DNA of 38,600 nucleotides from Chloroflexota bacterium (GCA_022566155.1 JADFJS010000002.1:1-38600), one strand, 5' to 3'; counted from the stretch's first letter, positions 26,429 to 36,589 are shown. Numbers and translations are program-made. The notes: generated by a model from the letters alone, not told the origin.

Positions 26429-28168
26429 TTACTCTTCTGCTTCGAGCACCGGGATTGTAGCCATGATGGCAAAGCTTACACCTCCCTTTTTTTCTTCGCT
26501 CACTTGCTGCACGGTGGCATTGGCGAAGGCAAGTTCATTGCGTAGGTTAGCCGAATATTCTCCGGTTTCATCTTGATATTTGTCGAAACCCTGCCTGGTA
26601 AACAGCCTGTATTGGCGTAGGCCGGCGGCATATTCGAGCACCTCCCCACTGTCGGATGCTATGCCGGTCAGAAGAAAATTACCATCCTGGGGGACCAAAG
26701 ACACGAGTTCAACACCTTCGGGCAGGGCTCTGCTGGTAACGGTCTCCAGCCTGACCAAAAGATCAGCCATGCTGCCGCTCATGTCCAGAAGTTGCGTCTC
26801 CAGCGCTTGGATCTCGATATCGGCCGCCTTCAAATCACGAGCAGTGGACCTCAATCGGTTGGAATCCAGGCGCAGACCCCGCTCCCCAGCCTCCTTGTCT
26901 GATTTTTCAGCGGATCGCAAGTCCGCATCCTGCACCGCCTCGGCGACGGGGCCAGCGACGCTGAAAGCAAGGCCCGCCAACAGGAAGAGTCCGATAAATA
27001 CGCCAATCGCTAAAAACGGGAATGGCCGCGGCCGGTAGCGCTCTGGCAGAATGTTGAGCACCGGGCCAGAATCACGCCAGGTTTTCCCCTTGGCCTTATC
27101 GCCCAGGAACAATCCAAGGTTTGCCGCATATTCGCTGGACGGGAAATCATCCGGGCAATCCAATGATGGCGTAAAGGGCAGCACGGGGCCCTGTAAAACC
27201 CGAGGGAGAGCTTCCGCCAACCGGCTGTTTGTAGCGAGTTGGCCGGTCAAGACAACCGGCAGGGTCTGGGTGACTTCCTCCGGGTCCACCATCTGATAAA
27301 AGCCCTCTACACGGTCCACGACCGACGCCACAGCCTCGGCTTGGTCCTCGGCAGAGGTGATGCCTTCGGGGAATTCCATCTGGTGGACTACCCTGGGCAT
27401 GCGGTCTCGCACCAGAACTACCGCCGTCTGAGCGCGTTCAATGTGAACTATGATGACGTCCGGCACGCCCACGGCGAAGGCCAGCGCCGCTTCTTTGGAG
27501 TACACGGCCTTGAGCGTCCCACCGGCTTCCTCGAAGAGCTGCACCTGAGTGTCCATCTTGCTTTTAGGCACCGCCGCCGCGATAACCTCATGGCCCGCGC
27601 TGTCCCGGCGGCGGAGCCAGTTGATATCCACTTCAAATGGATCGAATGGAATGCTATTCACGACCTCGGCGTGGATGATCTCTTCAAGGTGCGCTTTGCT
27701 GGTCCCGGGCAGACGCATGTGACGCATCAGGGGTATGTACAGGGGCAGGTCTGCCACCAACCGGCTACGCCTTTGCTGGATCTCCTCCAGCATGACGCTG
27801 AGCTCGCTCTTGGGCGGGGGGGCCGGCATATCATCGGAGCCCTCTTCGGGCGTGTCCTGTGCCGGTTTACCTTCCCCTGGCGGTTGCGCCTCAGATGCGG
27901 ACCCTTCTTTATCGAGAGATGCGCTTTCCAGAGAAGCCGATCTCCATCCGAGCACCTGGGCCCCCTTGAACACCACTGCCCGTACTTGACCGGACTCCAT
28001 GCTGAGGGTCACTGTCTGGGCGCGGAACCTCTGGGTTGACGCTTCCAGCCTCACGGATACACGGCGCCAGATCGGGCTTAACACGCGAGTTACGCCACCC
28101 AAAGCCCCCGCTATCGCTTGACGCAAGGTAGTGACGGCCCTGGCTATCGCTTGACGCATGGTAGTCAC
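26429..28168 (-). CDS. Fused PilM-like/PilN-like T4P assembly protein
   Basis: N-terminal actin-like PilM region ('LPLYIPLMRHMRLPGTSKAHLEEIIHAEVVNSIPFDPFEVDINWLRR'), then 'VLNILPERYRPRPFPFLAIGVFIGLFLLAGLAF' and a coiled-coil/PilN-like C-terminus. Confidence 0.8.
   Translation of the reverse strand: MTTMRQAIARAVTTLRQAIAGALGGVTRVLSPIWRRVSVRLEASTQRFRAQTVTLSMESGQVRAVVFKGAQVLGWRSASLESASLDKEGSASEAQPPGEGKPAQDTPEEGSDDMPAPPPKSELSVMLEEIQQRRSRLVADLPLYIPLMRHMRLPGTSKAHLEEIIHAEVVNSIPFDPFEVDINWLRRRDSAGHEVIAAAVPKSKMDTQVQLFEEAGGTLKAVYSKEAALAFAVGVPDVIIVHIERAQTAVVLVRDRMPRVVHQMEFPEGITSAEDQAEAVASVVDRVEGFYQMVDPEEVTQTLPVVLTGQLATNSRLAEALPRVLQGPVLPFTPSLDCPDDFPSSEYAANLGLFLGDKAKGKTWRDSGPVLNILPERYRPRPFPFLAIGVFIGLFLLAGLAFSVAGPVAEAVQDADLRSAEKSDKEAGERGLRLDSNRLRSTARDLKAADIEIQALETQLLDMSGSMADLLVRLETVTSRALPEGVELVSLVPQDGNFLLTGIASDSGEVLEYAAGLRQYRLFTRQGFDKYQDETGEYSANLRNELAFANATVQQVSEEKKGGVSFAIMATIPVLEAEE
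28110..28158. repeat. Two copies of GCTATCGCTTGACGCA at 33-bp spacing encoding duplicated N-terminal helix
   Basis: Copies at 28110-28125 and 28143-28158; protein MTTMRQAIARAVTTLRQAIAGALGG. Confidence 0.85.
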
Positions 28169-28977
28169 CGCCCCAGCCGCGGAGAGTGTCCTGTACTCCC
28201 CGCCGAACTTGAGGCTGCCGCCGGCCTAGGAGTAGACGTGGGGTGGGGCACCGCGGTTGCAACCGGCGGCTTTGGAGTGGCGGTCGGAACAGTAACCGGA
28301 GAAAGGAAGAACAGAAGCGTAACCTGAGCAGACGGGTCCTCGTCCAATTTAGAGAACCTGATGTCAGTGGCGGTGGCCACAGGGACCGTTTCCCGGAGCA
28401 GGGCTAGAAATTTAGAGAAATCGACCGGCCCTCCTCTCAAGTTCAAACCTACCCGCCCGACTTGGTAGTCCATGGGCCCCACATTCTCGATCTGCGACTC
28501 GCCAGACGAGATGGAGATCAGGGTCATTCCCGTTTCCAGGGCGGTATCGGCCACGATCTTCAGCAATTCGTCGGTGGAGGAGTACTGGAAAACGCCGTTG
28601 AGGGCCTTCAACTGTAAGCCCCCAGCTTCCAGCAGCAATTTTTTGGCTTCTAACTGCTGCTTCAGCGCGTCGATGTTTTCCTCTAGCAACAGCTTCCGGG
28701 CTTCAAACAGCAGTTCTCCGCCTTTCAGCTTTGGGTCCTCGGTTTGCAGCCGCACCTTCAGGGATTCTAATCTCCTCTCCGGGTCCTTCACCGGGGAGAG
28801 GGCGGCTATCTTGCGGTCAAGGACACTGATGTCCTTTTCCAGAGAGGACTCATCGGACTGAGCTTGATAGTACCGAAACCCCTGGTATGCGAAATAGCCG
28901 AGCAGTGCCACTCCCATGATGCCTGCGATGGCGATCCAAGGCTTGACTCTTTTCAGGAGTTGTCGTAGTTGGTCCAA
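28165..28977 (-). CDS. PilO-like T4P assembly protein
   Basis: Single N-terminal TM, long coiled coil, C-terminal 'YQVGRVGLNLRGGPVDFSKFLALLRE'; adjacent to the PilM/N gene; 4-nt overlap. Confidence 0.75.
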   Translation of the reverse strand: MDQLRQLLKRVKPWIAIAGIMGVALLGYFAYQGFRYYQAQSDESSLEKDISVLDRKIAALSPVKDPERRLESLKVRLQTEDPKLKGGELLFEARKLLLEENIDALKQQLEAKKLLLEAGGLQLKALNGVFQYSSTDELLKIVADTALETGMTLISISSGESQIENVGPMDYQVGRVGLNLRGGPVDFSKFLALLRETVPVATATDIRFSKLDEDPSAQVTLLFFLSPVTVPTATPKPPVATAVPHPTSTPRPAAASSSAGSTGHSPRLGR

Positions 28978-29013
28978 TATCTATGGTGAAGGCACGAATA
29001 TGGTCTATCGGCG

Positions 29014-30231
29014 CTAGGGGGCTATGGCGTCCATTCCAGACATGATGGGCATGAACATGGACAGTGCCATAAACAGTACAACTCCCCCCACGGCGAAAGT
29101 AGACAAGGGCTCCATCAGGGATAGGATGGCGGCCAGCCGGTTCTCCACTTCAGCCTCGTATGCATTGGCCAGGTTTTCCAGTGTCTGGGGCAGGAAATTG
29201 TTTTCCTCCCCCACCATCACCAATTCCACCCAGAGCCTGGGTAGGACAGGGTATTCCTTGAGGGCTTGTGCCATACCGCGCCCGGCTAAAAGGCTCTGTT
29301 CTCCAGCCGCGAAGGCAGCATAAACCACCAGGTTCTTGCACCCGCCGATGGCCAGAGGCAGGGACTCGGCCAAGGATACACCGGCATTTAGCAGCATTGC
29401 GTTGGTGCGGGAAAATGCCGCTATCTCTTTGGACACCAACAGGCTACCGATGACGGGTAATTTGGTGCTCGCTAAGTGCATCTTGTAATGGATAGTGGGG
29501 ATACGGCTCCCAACCGCGTAAGCGACCGCCAGGAATACGATGACCCCGACTATGATCAATAGATTGTCCGAGATGAACCCCACAACGCCCATGGCGATGG
29601 CGGTGATCAGAGGGGTATCGGCGTCGAAGGCCTCGAAAGATTCGAGGAGGGGCGGCAGCATGACGGTCATCATGAGGACCAGCATCGCCACGGAGGAACC
29701 CATGGTGAAGAGGGGCATCATCATGGTCCGCTTGAACCGCTGAACCGCCTCGTGCTCCCGCTCCATGGAGTCGGACAGCTGCTCCAGGGCCGATGCAAGA
29801 CCGCCGGTGTGTTCGCCAACTTCCACCACGCTTACAAAACGGGCGTTGAACACCGCAGGGTGCTTGGCCATCCCAGAGGAAAGGCTGCCACCTTCGTCTA
29901 GGGTCTTGCGGATGCTGGCCAGGATCTTGCGTAATACTCTATTTTTGCTCTCAGACTCCAACATTTCAAGCGAGCGTTGAAGGCTGCTTCCGCCCAGTGT
30001 CATGGTGGCTAGCTGCCGGGACAGGCGCACCAGGTCCCCAGTTTTGACCTTGAACAGGGATGGGAAAATCTCGTCAATGGGAGGAAGCTTCCGCGCAGGT
30101 TTGAGCTGAAGCAGCCTCAACCCCCTGCCAAGGACCTCTTCCCGGGCCTCATACTCGTTCTCGGCATCCACCCGGCCTTTGATCACGCCCTGCTCCAGGG
30201 TGTAGGCCACATAGTTGAACTGCATAGACAA
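29014..30231 (-). CDS. pilC: Type IV pilus inner-membrane platform protein PilC (T2SF)
   Basis: 'LVRLSRQLATMTLGGSSLQRSLEMLE', 'SGMAKHPAVFNARFVSVVEVGEHTGGLASALEQLSD'. Confidence 0.92.
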   Translation of the reverse strand: MSMQFNYVAYTLEQGVIKGRVDAENEYEAREEVLGRGLRLLQLKPARKLPPIDEIFPSLFKVKTGDLVRLSRQLATMTLGGSSLQRSLEMLESESKNRVLRKILASIRKTLDEGGSLSSGMAKHPAVFNARFVSVVEVGEHTGGLASALEQLSDSMEREHEAVQRFKRTMMMPLFTMGSSVAMLVLMMTVMLPPLLESFEAFDADTPLITAIAMGVVGFISDNLLIIVGVIVFLAVAYAVGSRIPTIHYKMHLASTKLPVIGSLLVSKEIAAFSRTNAMLLNAGVSLAESLPLAIGGCKNLVVYAAFAAGEQSLLAGRGMAQALKEYPVLPRLWVELVMVGEENNFLPQTLENLANAYEAEVENRLAAILSLMEPLSTFAVGGVVLFMALSMFMPIMSGMDAIAP

Positions 30232-30237
30232 CCCTCT

Positions 30238-32019
30238 CTACTCCAACGTGAATAGAACCCGCATTACTTCGTAGGGAGTAGTGATTCCCGCATCCACCTT
30301 CTCCATGCCGTCACGCCGCAGATAGGTCATTCCGTCCTTGAGGGCCTGTTCCCAAAGCTTGTAACGGGGCGCGTCTTCCATGAAGAGCTGGCGGATTGCG
30401 TCGGTCATAGCCATAATCTCGAAGACGCCGGTGCGGCCCAGGTATCCAGTCTGGGCGCAAGCGTTGCAGCCGGCGCCATAGTAGAACCTCTCTCGGGTGC
30501 GTCCCATCTCTTCGGCAAAGACCTGCTGCTCAGCCAGTGGGCGTGAGGTCAACGCGCCGCAGGTGGAGCATACGCGACGCACCATTCTCTGGGCCACTAA
30601 ACCTGCCACCGAAGAAACGATCAGGTAGGGGGGCACGCCAAGGTCTCTGAGGCGTATCAGCGCCGAAACAGTGTCGTTGGCGTGCAGAGAGGTCAGCACC
30701 AAGTGGCCGGTCAGGGCGGCCTGGGTGGCGATGATCGCCGTCTCCTGGTCCCGGATCTCCCCGATCAGTATAACGTCTGGGTCCAAGCGCAGGATGCTGC
30801 GCAGCTGGGTGGCGAAGGTGATGCCGGCGTCATTATGAACTTGCATCTGATTAACGTCGGCCATATGGTATTCCACCGGGTCTTCAATGGAGATCATCTT
30901 GTTCTCCACCCGGTTCATCTGCATCAGCGAAGCGTAAAGGGTGGTGCTTTTCCCGGACCCGGTGGGGCCGCAGACGATAATCATGCCATAGGGAAGTTTC
31001 AGCAATTTCCGGTACTGCTCTTGAGATTCTTCATCGAATCCCAATTGCTCCAGACCCAATAGCGTGAATTTGGCGTTGTCCAGCAGGCGCAGCACCGCCA
31101 TCTCACCGGTAACGGTACCGCTAACGGCCACACGCACGTCGATCTCCCGCCCGTGGGCTTCAAAGTTAAGCTGCCCATCCTGAGGCCGCCGCCGCTCGGC
31201 GATGTTCATTCCGCACTCGATCTTCAGACGGGAGATGATGGTGGCATGCATGTCCATGGGCAGATTCATTACCTCATGCAGGATACCATCGATGCGAAAC
31301 CGGATTCGAAGCCGTTCCTCTGCCGGTTCGATGTGTATGTCCGAGGCCCGGTCCTGGAGCGCCTGACGCAGCAAAAGGTTGATCACCTGAGCCGGCCCCG
31401 CCTCTCGGACCTTCCGCGAGGTAACCCGCTCGTTGGGCTGGCCATCTTCGTCCACGTCGGTGGACTCCAGCGCCTCGCTAAGGCGATAGTAGAGGTCGAT
31501 GTGTTCCTGGATGTCGTCCCCAGTGGTGACCACCGGATCGATGATTCGACCGGTCCGGGCCGCCAGGTCTTGAAGGAGCTGAAGATCGGTGGGGTCGGCC
31601 ATGGCCACGGTCAGATGCCCATCCTTCTGGCTCAACGCAAGGACCATATACTTGCGCGCCACATCTTCGGGGACCAACCGGACCGCCGCACGGTCAATGG
31701 TCTCGGCTCGGAGTTCAACCATGGTCAGACCCAGGTGGAGGGCAGTCAGCGTGGCCAAGACCCTTGAGGCCACCAGGTCATCCCGCACCAGGATCTGCCC
31801 CAGAGGAAGACGCTCCCGCCGGGCCTCCTCCTGCGCTCGGTTCACCTGGTCGGAGGATAGAATACCTCCCTCCACCAGCATCTGCGCTAATGAAAATCCG
31901 CGAGCACGGCCAGCCGGTTTCGAAACCGGACTTGGCGCACTTAGAGTGGAAACCTCGGTTCCACCCAGGTCTGCGCTTCCGCCCCCGCCGTTGATTTCGA
32001 TGCCATTATCTTCGCGCAT
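30238..32019 (-). CDS. pilB: Type IV pilus extension ATPase PilB (GspE family)
   Basis: 'IIVCGPTGSGKSTTLYASL', 'ISIEDPVEYHMADVNQMQVHNDAGITFATQLRSILRLDPDVILIGEIRDQETA', CxxC pairs, MshEN-like N-terminus. Confidence 0.95.
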   Translation of the reverse strand: MREDNGIEINGGGGSADLGGTEVSTLSAPSPVSKPAGRARGFSLAQMLVEGGILSSDQVNRAQEEARRERLPLGQILVRDDLVASRVLATLTALHLGLTMVELRAETIDRAAVRLVPEDVARKYMVLALSQKDGHLTVAMADPTDLQLLQDLAARTGRIIDPVVTTGDDIQEHIDLYYRLSEALESTDVDEDGQPNERVTSRKVREAGPAQVINLLLRQALQDRASDIHIEPAEERLRIRFRIDGILHEVMNLPMDMHATIISRLKIECGMNIAERRRPQDGQLNFEAHGREIDVRVAVSGTVTGEMAVLRLLDNAKFTLLGLEQLGFDEESQEQYRKLLKLPYGMIIVCGPTGSGKSTTLYASLMQMNRVENKMISIEDPVEYHMADVNQMQVHNDAGITFATQLRSILRLDPDVILIGEIRDQETAIIATQAALTGHLVLTSLHANDTVSALIRLRDLGVPPYLIVSSVAGLVAQRMVRRVCSTCGALTSRPLAEQQVFAEEMGRTRERFYYGAGCNACAQTGYLGRTGVFEIMAMTDAIRQLFMEDAPRYKLWEQALKDGMTYLRRDGMEKVDAGITTPYEVMRVLFTLE

Positions 32020-32087
32020 CTCGCTTTGATTCCCTCCGGGTGGCCAAATCGGTGACCCGTCAAAGGTGATCTGCCTGATATCCTCGT

Positions 32088-32861
32088 TCAGCCCAACGAC
32101 ACTTTAAGCTGACGCTCGTTGGAATCGGTGTCTATCCCATTGGGGGCGGCCACCTCGGACACACCTTCGATCTCGAGCAGGATGGTTCTAAGCGGCATGG
32201 GCTCCCTGAGCCTTAGCCATATGTCCATGCCCTCCCTCCGCTGGTCGGCGGTCAATCGCAACAGGTGAAAATGCTGATTGTTTCTGAGCTCGTCAACGAA
32301 CCGGATCATGGCCCTGATGTAACCGGCGCTCTTTATCATCAGCTTGACGGTACCTTCGTAGACCTCTTCGTCGACCGATGGAGCGGGTACATCCAGGTCG
32401 ATGGGGGGCGCTGGAGGCGGTTCCGGGACCACCAAAGGCTCCGGGATCACTCCCCCATCGTAGCGGCGCAAGACGGCCTTGACCCTTGCGGCCAGCTCAG
32501 CTATGGCGAAGGGTTTGGTCACATAATCATCGGCGCCCAACTCCAGGCCCCGCACCTTGTCCTCGTCCCGGTTTTCGCCGGTGACCATAATGATGGGAAC
32601 CTGGGAGAATTCTCGAATGCGCTGGCACGTGGTGAAACCGTCGATGCCAGGCATATTCACATCGAGCAAGATCAAAACCGGGCTAATAGTCTTGATGATC
32701 GCCAGCGCTTCCTCTCCACTGCCGACGGTCTCCACCGGGAATCCCTCTTCTTCCAGGACGAATTTTTCCAATCGCTGGGTGCGGGAATCGTCATCCACGA
32801 CGAGAACCAGGCCTTTCTGGGGGCCTTTTTCCTCGGCTTCGTTCGAGTTCGCTTGCGCCAT
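32088..32861 (-). CDS. Response regulator with non-canonical C-terminal domain
   Basis: Receiver: 'VLVVDDDSRTQRLEKFVLEEEGF', 'LILLDVNMPGIDGFTTCQRIREFSQVPIIMVTG', 'GADDYVTKPF'; C-terminal domain lacks an obvious HTH. Confidence 0.88.
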   Translation of the reverse strand: MAQANSNEAEEKGPQKGLVLVVDDDSRTQRLEKFVLEEEGFPVETVGSGEEALAIIKTISPVLILLDVNMPGIDGFTTCQRIREFSQVPIIMVTGENRDEDKVRGLELGADDYVTKPFAIAELAARVKAVLRRYDGGVIPEPLVVPEPPPAPPIDLDVPAPSVDEEVYEGTVKLMIKSAGYIRAMIRFVDELRNNQHFHLLRLTADQRREGMDIWLRLREPMPLRTILLEIEGVSEVAAPNGIDTDSNERQLKVSLG

Positions 32862-32916
32862 GGGGTGGAAATCCTCGCCTCAGTGTCTCATGATGACCAC
32901 TTTAGCAGTTTTCATT

Positions 32917-32934
32917 AGGGTTAACAGGGTTAAC
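32917..32934. repeat. Tandem 9-bp repeat AGGGTTAAC x2 in divergent intergenic region
   Basis: Exact copies at 32917-32925 and 32926-32934. Confidence 0.8.
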
Positions 32935-33091
32935 ATTTCCGATTTCGATTATATCAGGATTGCGGTATTCAGGCATTGTAAACGAGCCCGGCCGGACAGA
33001 GACCTGCGATTGGGTATTGATTACGCAGGGGTATACCTATAGAATGAGGCGTTCCTTAGTTGGGGAAATACCAAGGGAGGAGGGCAGGTGA

Positions 33092-33457
33092 TTGAATGTA
33101 CTAGGTCTTCATCTTTTGCTGGAACTCAGGGATTGTAACTCCGGTCTTCTCAACGATCTCAACCACATCCGTTTGGCCATGCTCCGCGCCGCGGAAGACG
33201 CCGGCGCCCACGTTATCGGCGAGTCTTTCCACCAATTCAGCCCGCAGGGCGTAACTGGTATCCTGGCCATCGCGGAATCCCATATCTCGATCCATACCTG
33301 GCCCGAGTACGGATACGCGGCGGCCGATATCTTCACCTGCGGTTCCGGTGTCCAAGCCAGGAAAATCGCCGGTACATTGGTGGATGTGCTCGAATGCCGG
33401 GACCCAGAGATCACCGAAGTCGTCAGGGGTTTGCTTCACGAGTCCGCGGTCAGCTAA
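33092..33457 (+). CDS. speD: S-adenosylmethionine decarboxylase proenzyme
   Basis: 'GLHLLLELRDCNSGLLNDL', 'LAIAESHISIHTWPEYGYAAADIFTCG' including the self-cleavage Ser; TTG start with upstream GGGAGGAGGG. Confidence 0.93.
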   Translation: MNVLGLHLLLELRDCNSGLLNDLNHIRLAMLRAAEDAGAHVIGESFHQFSPQGVTGILAIAESHISIHTWPEYGYAAADIFTCGSGVQARKIAGTLVDVLECRDPEITEVVRGLLHESAVS

Positions 33458-33484
33458 CCTCCCGCTGCTAGGTCAGCGAGGTTT

Positions 33485-34396
33485 ATGGACATTTCCGGCA
33501 AATGGTTCCTTGAGACGGTCTTTCCGGACCTTGCTGTAATGCTCAAAGTCCGGAAGGTTCTCTATTCAGGCCACACAGCCTACCAGGCGGTGGAGATCCT
33601 GGAGTCGGAGGTGTTTGGGCGTAGCCTGGTTCTCGACGGCAAGACTCAGTCCACCGAGCGGGATGAGCACATCTACCACGAGGCCCTGGTCCATCCGGCC
33701 ATGCTTTTACACCCGGGGCCCCGCACCATATTCATTGGTGGCGGGGGCGAGGGCGGCACATTGCGTGAGGTGCTGGCCCACGAAGGTGTGGAGCGGGTAG
33801 TGATGCTGGACCTGGACCCGGAGGTGGTAGAATTGTGCCGCCGTTACCTGCCCCAGCACCATCAGGGCAGCTTCGATGACCCCCGGGTGGAGCTGCTGCA
33901 CCAGGACGCCCGGGAGTACCTGGCCGCCAGTTCCGAGACATTCGACGTTATGATTATGGACCTTGTCGATCCCATCGAAGGGGGGACAGCCTACCTGCTC
34001 TATACCGACGAATTCTACCGCATCGTCAAGGCCAGGATGAGCCCCGATAGTATCTTGGTCACCCAATCCGGTCCAGCCGGATTACTGAGCCATCAGGAAT
34101 GCTTTACCACAGTCTTCAACACTTTGACCGGCGTCTTTAACCACACCGCGCCAACCACGGTACACGTACCGGCTTTTCAGACCATGTGGGGCATGACGTT
34201 GGCGTCCGATTCGCCCTTCCCAACGCTGTCCGACGATCAGATCGATGGGTTGATCGCCCAGCGCATCGACAAGACCCTCAGATTTTACGATAGCGAAACC
34301 CACCGGAACATGTTTGCCCTACCCAAATACCTGCGGGAGAGCATCCGCTCGGAAAGCCGCGTCAACCGCGACGCCGATCCCGTCTTCATGATCTAA
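33485..34396 (+). CDS. speE: Spermidine synthase
   Basis: 'SVFGRSLVLDGKTQSTERDEHIYHEALVHPAM'-type motif, 'IFIGGGGEGGTLREVLAHEGVERVVMLDLDPEVVEL', 'MIMDLVDP'. Confidence 0.93.
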   Translation: MDISGKWFLETVFPDLAVMLKVRKVLYSGHTAYQAVEILESEVFGRSLVLDGKTQSTERDEHIYHEALVHPAMLLHPGPRTIFIGGGGEGGTLREVLAHEGVERVVMLDLDPEVVELCRRYLPQHHQGSFDDPRVELLHQDAREYLAASSETFDVMIMDLVDPIEGGTAYLLYTDEFYRIVKARMSPDSILVTQSGPAGLLSHQECFTTVFNTLTGVFNHTAPTTVHVPAFQTMWGMTLASDSPFPTLSDDQIDGLIAQRIDKTLRFYDSETHRNMFALPKYLRESIRSESRVNRDADPVFMI

Positions 34397-34441
34397 GGCG
34401 GGTCGGCCGAGGTAACGTCGAGGCGAGATACTCCCCCTCCC

Positions 34442-36394
34442 CTACTCTTCTTCGCCGTACTGTTCCATCAATGCCTGAACCACCGCCGGGTCGGCCAGCG
34501 TAGTGGTGTCACCCAGGGTCCTGCCTTCAGCAATATCCCGCAGCAGACGGCGCATTATCTTGCCGCTGCGAGTCTTGGGAAGCTCGCCGGTGAAGTAGAT
34601 CTCGTCGGGACGGGCCATTGCCCCGATCTTGGTGGTAACGTGCCGCTTCAGCTCGGCGACGATCTCCTCACTACCGGTTACATGGTCCTTCAGGGTCACA
34701 AAGGCCACGATGGCCTGTCCCTTTATCTCGTCGGTCCTGCCGATGCAAGCGGCCTCGGCCACCTTTGAGTTGTCCACCAGGGCGCTCTCCACCTCCATGG
34801 TGCTGATGCGGTGGGCGGAAACGTTGATCACGTCATCCACCCGTCCCAGGAGCCAGAAATAGCCATCCTCGTCGATCTTCGCCCCGTCGGCGGTAAAGTA
34901 GATATCGGGGTAACGAGCCCAGTATTGCTCCACGTACCGGTCCGGGTCGCCGTAGAGGGTCCGCAGCATGGCCGGCCAGGGACGCTTGATGACCAGGTAC
35001 CCGCCGGCGCCCGGGCCCACGGGGGCGCCGGACTCGTCCACCACCTCGGCCTCAATGCCCGGAAAGGCCCGGGTAGCGGAGCCCGGCTTCAGCGTTGTGA
35101 TTCCCGGCAATGGGGTAATCAGCACCATACCCGTCTCGGTTTGCCACCAGGTGTCCACCACGGGGCAACGTCCGCCGCCGATGTTCTTCCAGTACCATAC
35201 CCAGGCTTCCGGGTTGATGGGCTCCCCCACCGTGCCCAGCAGCCGCAGCGACGTCAGGTCATGCCTCTCCGGGTACTCCTCGCCCCAACGCATAAAGGTG
35301 CGGATGGCGGTGGGGGCGGTGTAGCAGATGGTGATTCCATACTTGGCGATGATGGCCCAGAACCGGTCCCGGTCCGGCCAATCGGGAGAGCCCTCATACA
35401 TCACCGTCGTTGCGCCGTTTGCCAGGGGTCCGTAGACGATGTAGCTGTGGCCGGTGACCCAGCCGATGTCCGCCGTGCACCAGTAGACGTCGTCCTCCTT
35501 CAGGTCGAAGATCCACTTGGTGGTGGCATAGGTGCCCACCAGATACCCACCGGTGGTGTGTACGATGCCCTTGGGTTTGCCCGTGGTGCCGCTGGTGTAC
35601 AGCAGATACAGCATGTCCTCGCTGTCCATCGGCTCGGGTTCGCAGGTCAGCGGCTGGCCTTCCACCAGGTCGTGCCACCAGATATCGCGGCCGTCGACCA
35701 TATTTTCGTCGGCATGGCCGGTACGGCGCACCACAATCATCTTCTCCACGCTGGGGGCACCGTCGAGGGACTCATCCGCATTCTGCTTGAGCTGGATGAT
35801 GTTGCCCCGCCGGTAGCCTCCATCGGCGGTGATCAGTATCTTGGATTGAGAGTCGTTGAGCCGGTCGCGTATGGCTTCGGCGCTGAACCCGCCAAACACC
35901 ACGCTATGTGGCGCGCCGATGCGGGCGCAAGCCAGCATCGCGATGGGCAGCTCGGGGATCATGGGCAGGTAGATGGTGATGCGGTCACCCTTTTTGACCC
36001 CCAAGCTCTTTAATCCATTGGCGAACCGGCACACCTCCCGGTAGAGGTCCCAGTAGGTATAGACCTGCCGGTCCCCGGGTTCTCCCTCCCAGATTATCGC
36101 GGCCTTGTTGCGCCGGGCCGAGGTCAGATGCCGGTCGATGCAGTTGTAGGAGACATTGAGCTTGCCTCCAACGAACCATTGAGCATGGGGAGGGTCCCAC
36201 TGCAGGACTTTGTCCCATTTCTTGATCCAGTCCAGTTCGTCGGCGAATTTGGCCCAGAACGCTTCCGGGTCCTTTAGGGCCTCTTCGTATATATTGGGGT
36301 CCGATATGTTCGCTTGTTTCTTGAATTCCTCGGAGGGCGGGAAAGTACGGTCCTCATGCAGTAATGCCTCGATGCTTCCCGAGTCCTGTGCCAT
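34442..36394 (-). CDS. acs: Acetyl-CoA synthetase
   Basis: '[34 protein letters not shown]', '[18 protein letters not shown]'. The ATG at 36394 has SD CGGAGG; ORF-track start 36469 adds an unsupported N-terminus. Confidence 0.95.
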   Translation of the reverse strand: MAQDSGSIEALLHEDRTFPPSEEFKKQANISDPNIYEEALKDPEAFWAKFADELDWIKKWDKVLQWDPPHAQWFVGGKLNVSYNCIDRHLTSARRNKAAIIWEGEPGDRQVYTYWDLYREVCRFANGLKSLGVKKGDRITIYLPMIPELPIAMLACARIGAPHSVVFGGFSAEAIRDRLNDSQSKILITADGGYRRGNIIQLKQNADESLDGAPSVEKMIVVRRTGHADENMVDGRDIWWHDLVEGQPLTCEPEPMDSEDMLYLLYTSGTTGKPKGIVHTTGGYLVGTYATTKWIFDLKEDDVYWCTADIGWVTGHSYIVYGPLANGATTVMYEGSPDWPDRDRFWAIIAKYGITICYTAPTAIRTFMRWGEEYPERHDLTSLRLLGTVGEPINPEAWVWYWKNIGGGRCPVVDTWWQTETGMVLITPLPGITTLKPGSATRAFPGIEAEVVDESGAPVGPGAGGYLVIKRPWPAMLRTLYGDPDRYVEQYWARYPDIYFTADGAKIDEDGYFWLLGRVDDVINVSAHRISTMEVESALVDNSKVAEAACIGRTDEIKGQAIVAFVTLKDHVTGSEEIVAELKRHVTTKIGAMARPDEIYFTGELPKTRSGKIMRRLLRDIAEGRTLGDTTTLADPAVVQALMEQYGEEE

Positions 36395-36589
36395 CTCAAA
36401 AACCTCCGGGGTTACGTTCTGCTTGCACCTGTTAGACGACGGACCCGCCTCGGCTGGGCCAGACTGCATAGGGTGCCTGACTCACGCATATTTAACACAA
36501 GGCGGCTGCCTTTGCAAACCTCGGTGTAACTCTATCCGATACGCGAGGCCCCAACAATTGGCATACGAATTGACGTACAATCTCTAACC

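Noticed and set aside
27239-28039. 266-aa + strand ORF antisense to the PilM-PilN gene
   Set aside because: Shadow ORF; the PilM/N-like frame fits T4P gene order and shows conserved motifs.
1139-33457. Frequent TTG starts (coxS-like, coxG-like, thrB, GT2, speD) as evidence of unusual translation
   Set aside because: TTG starts are a normal minority in GC-rich bacteria, and some have good SD motifs; not a signal by itself.
34811-36013. 400-aa + strand ORF antisense to acs
   Set aside because: acs on the - strand is unambiguous; the antisense ORF is a H/G/V/D-rich shadow frame.
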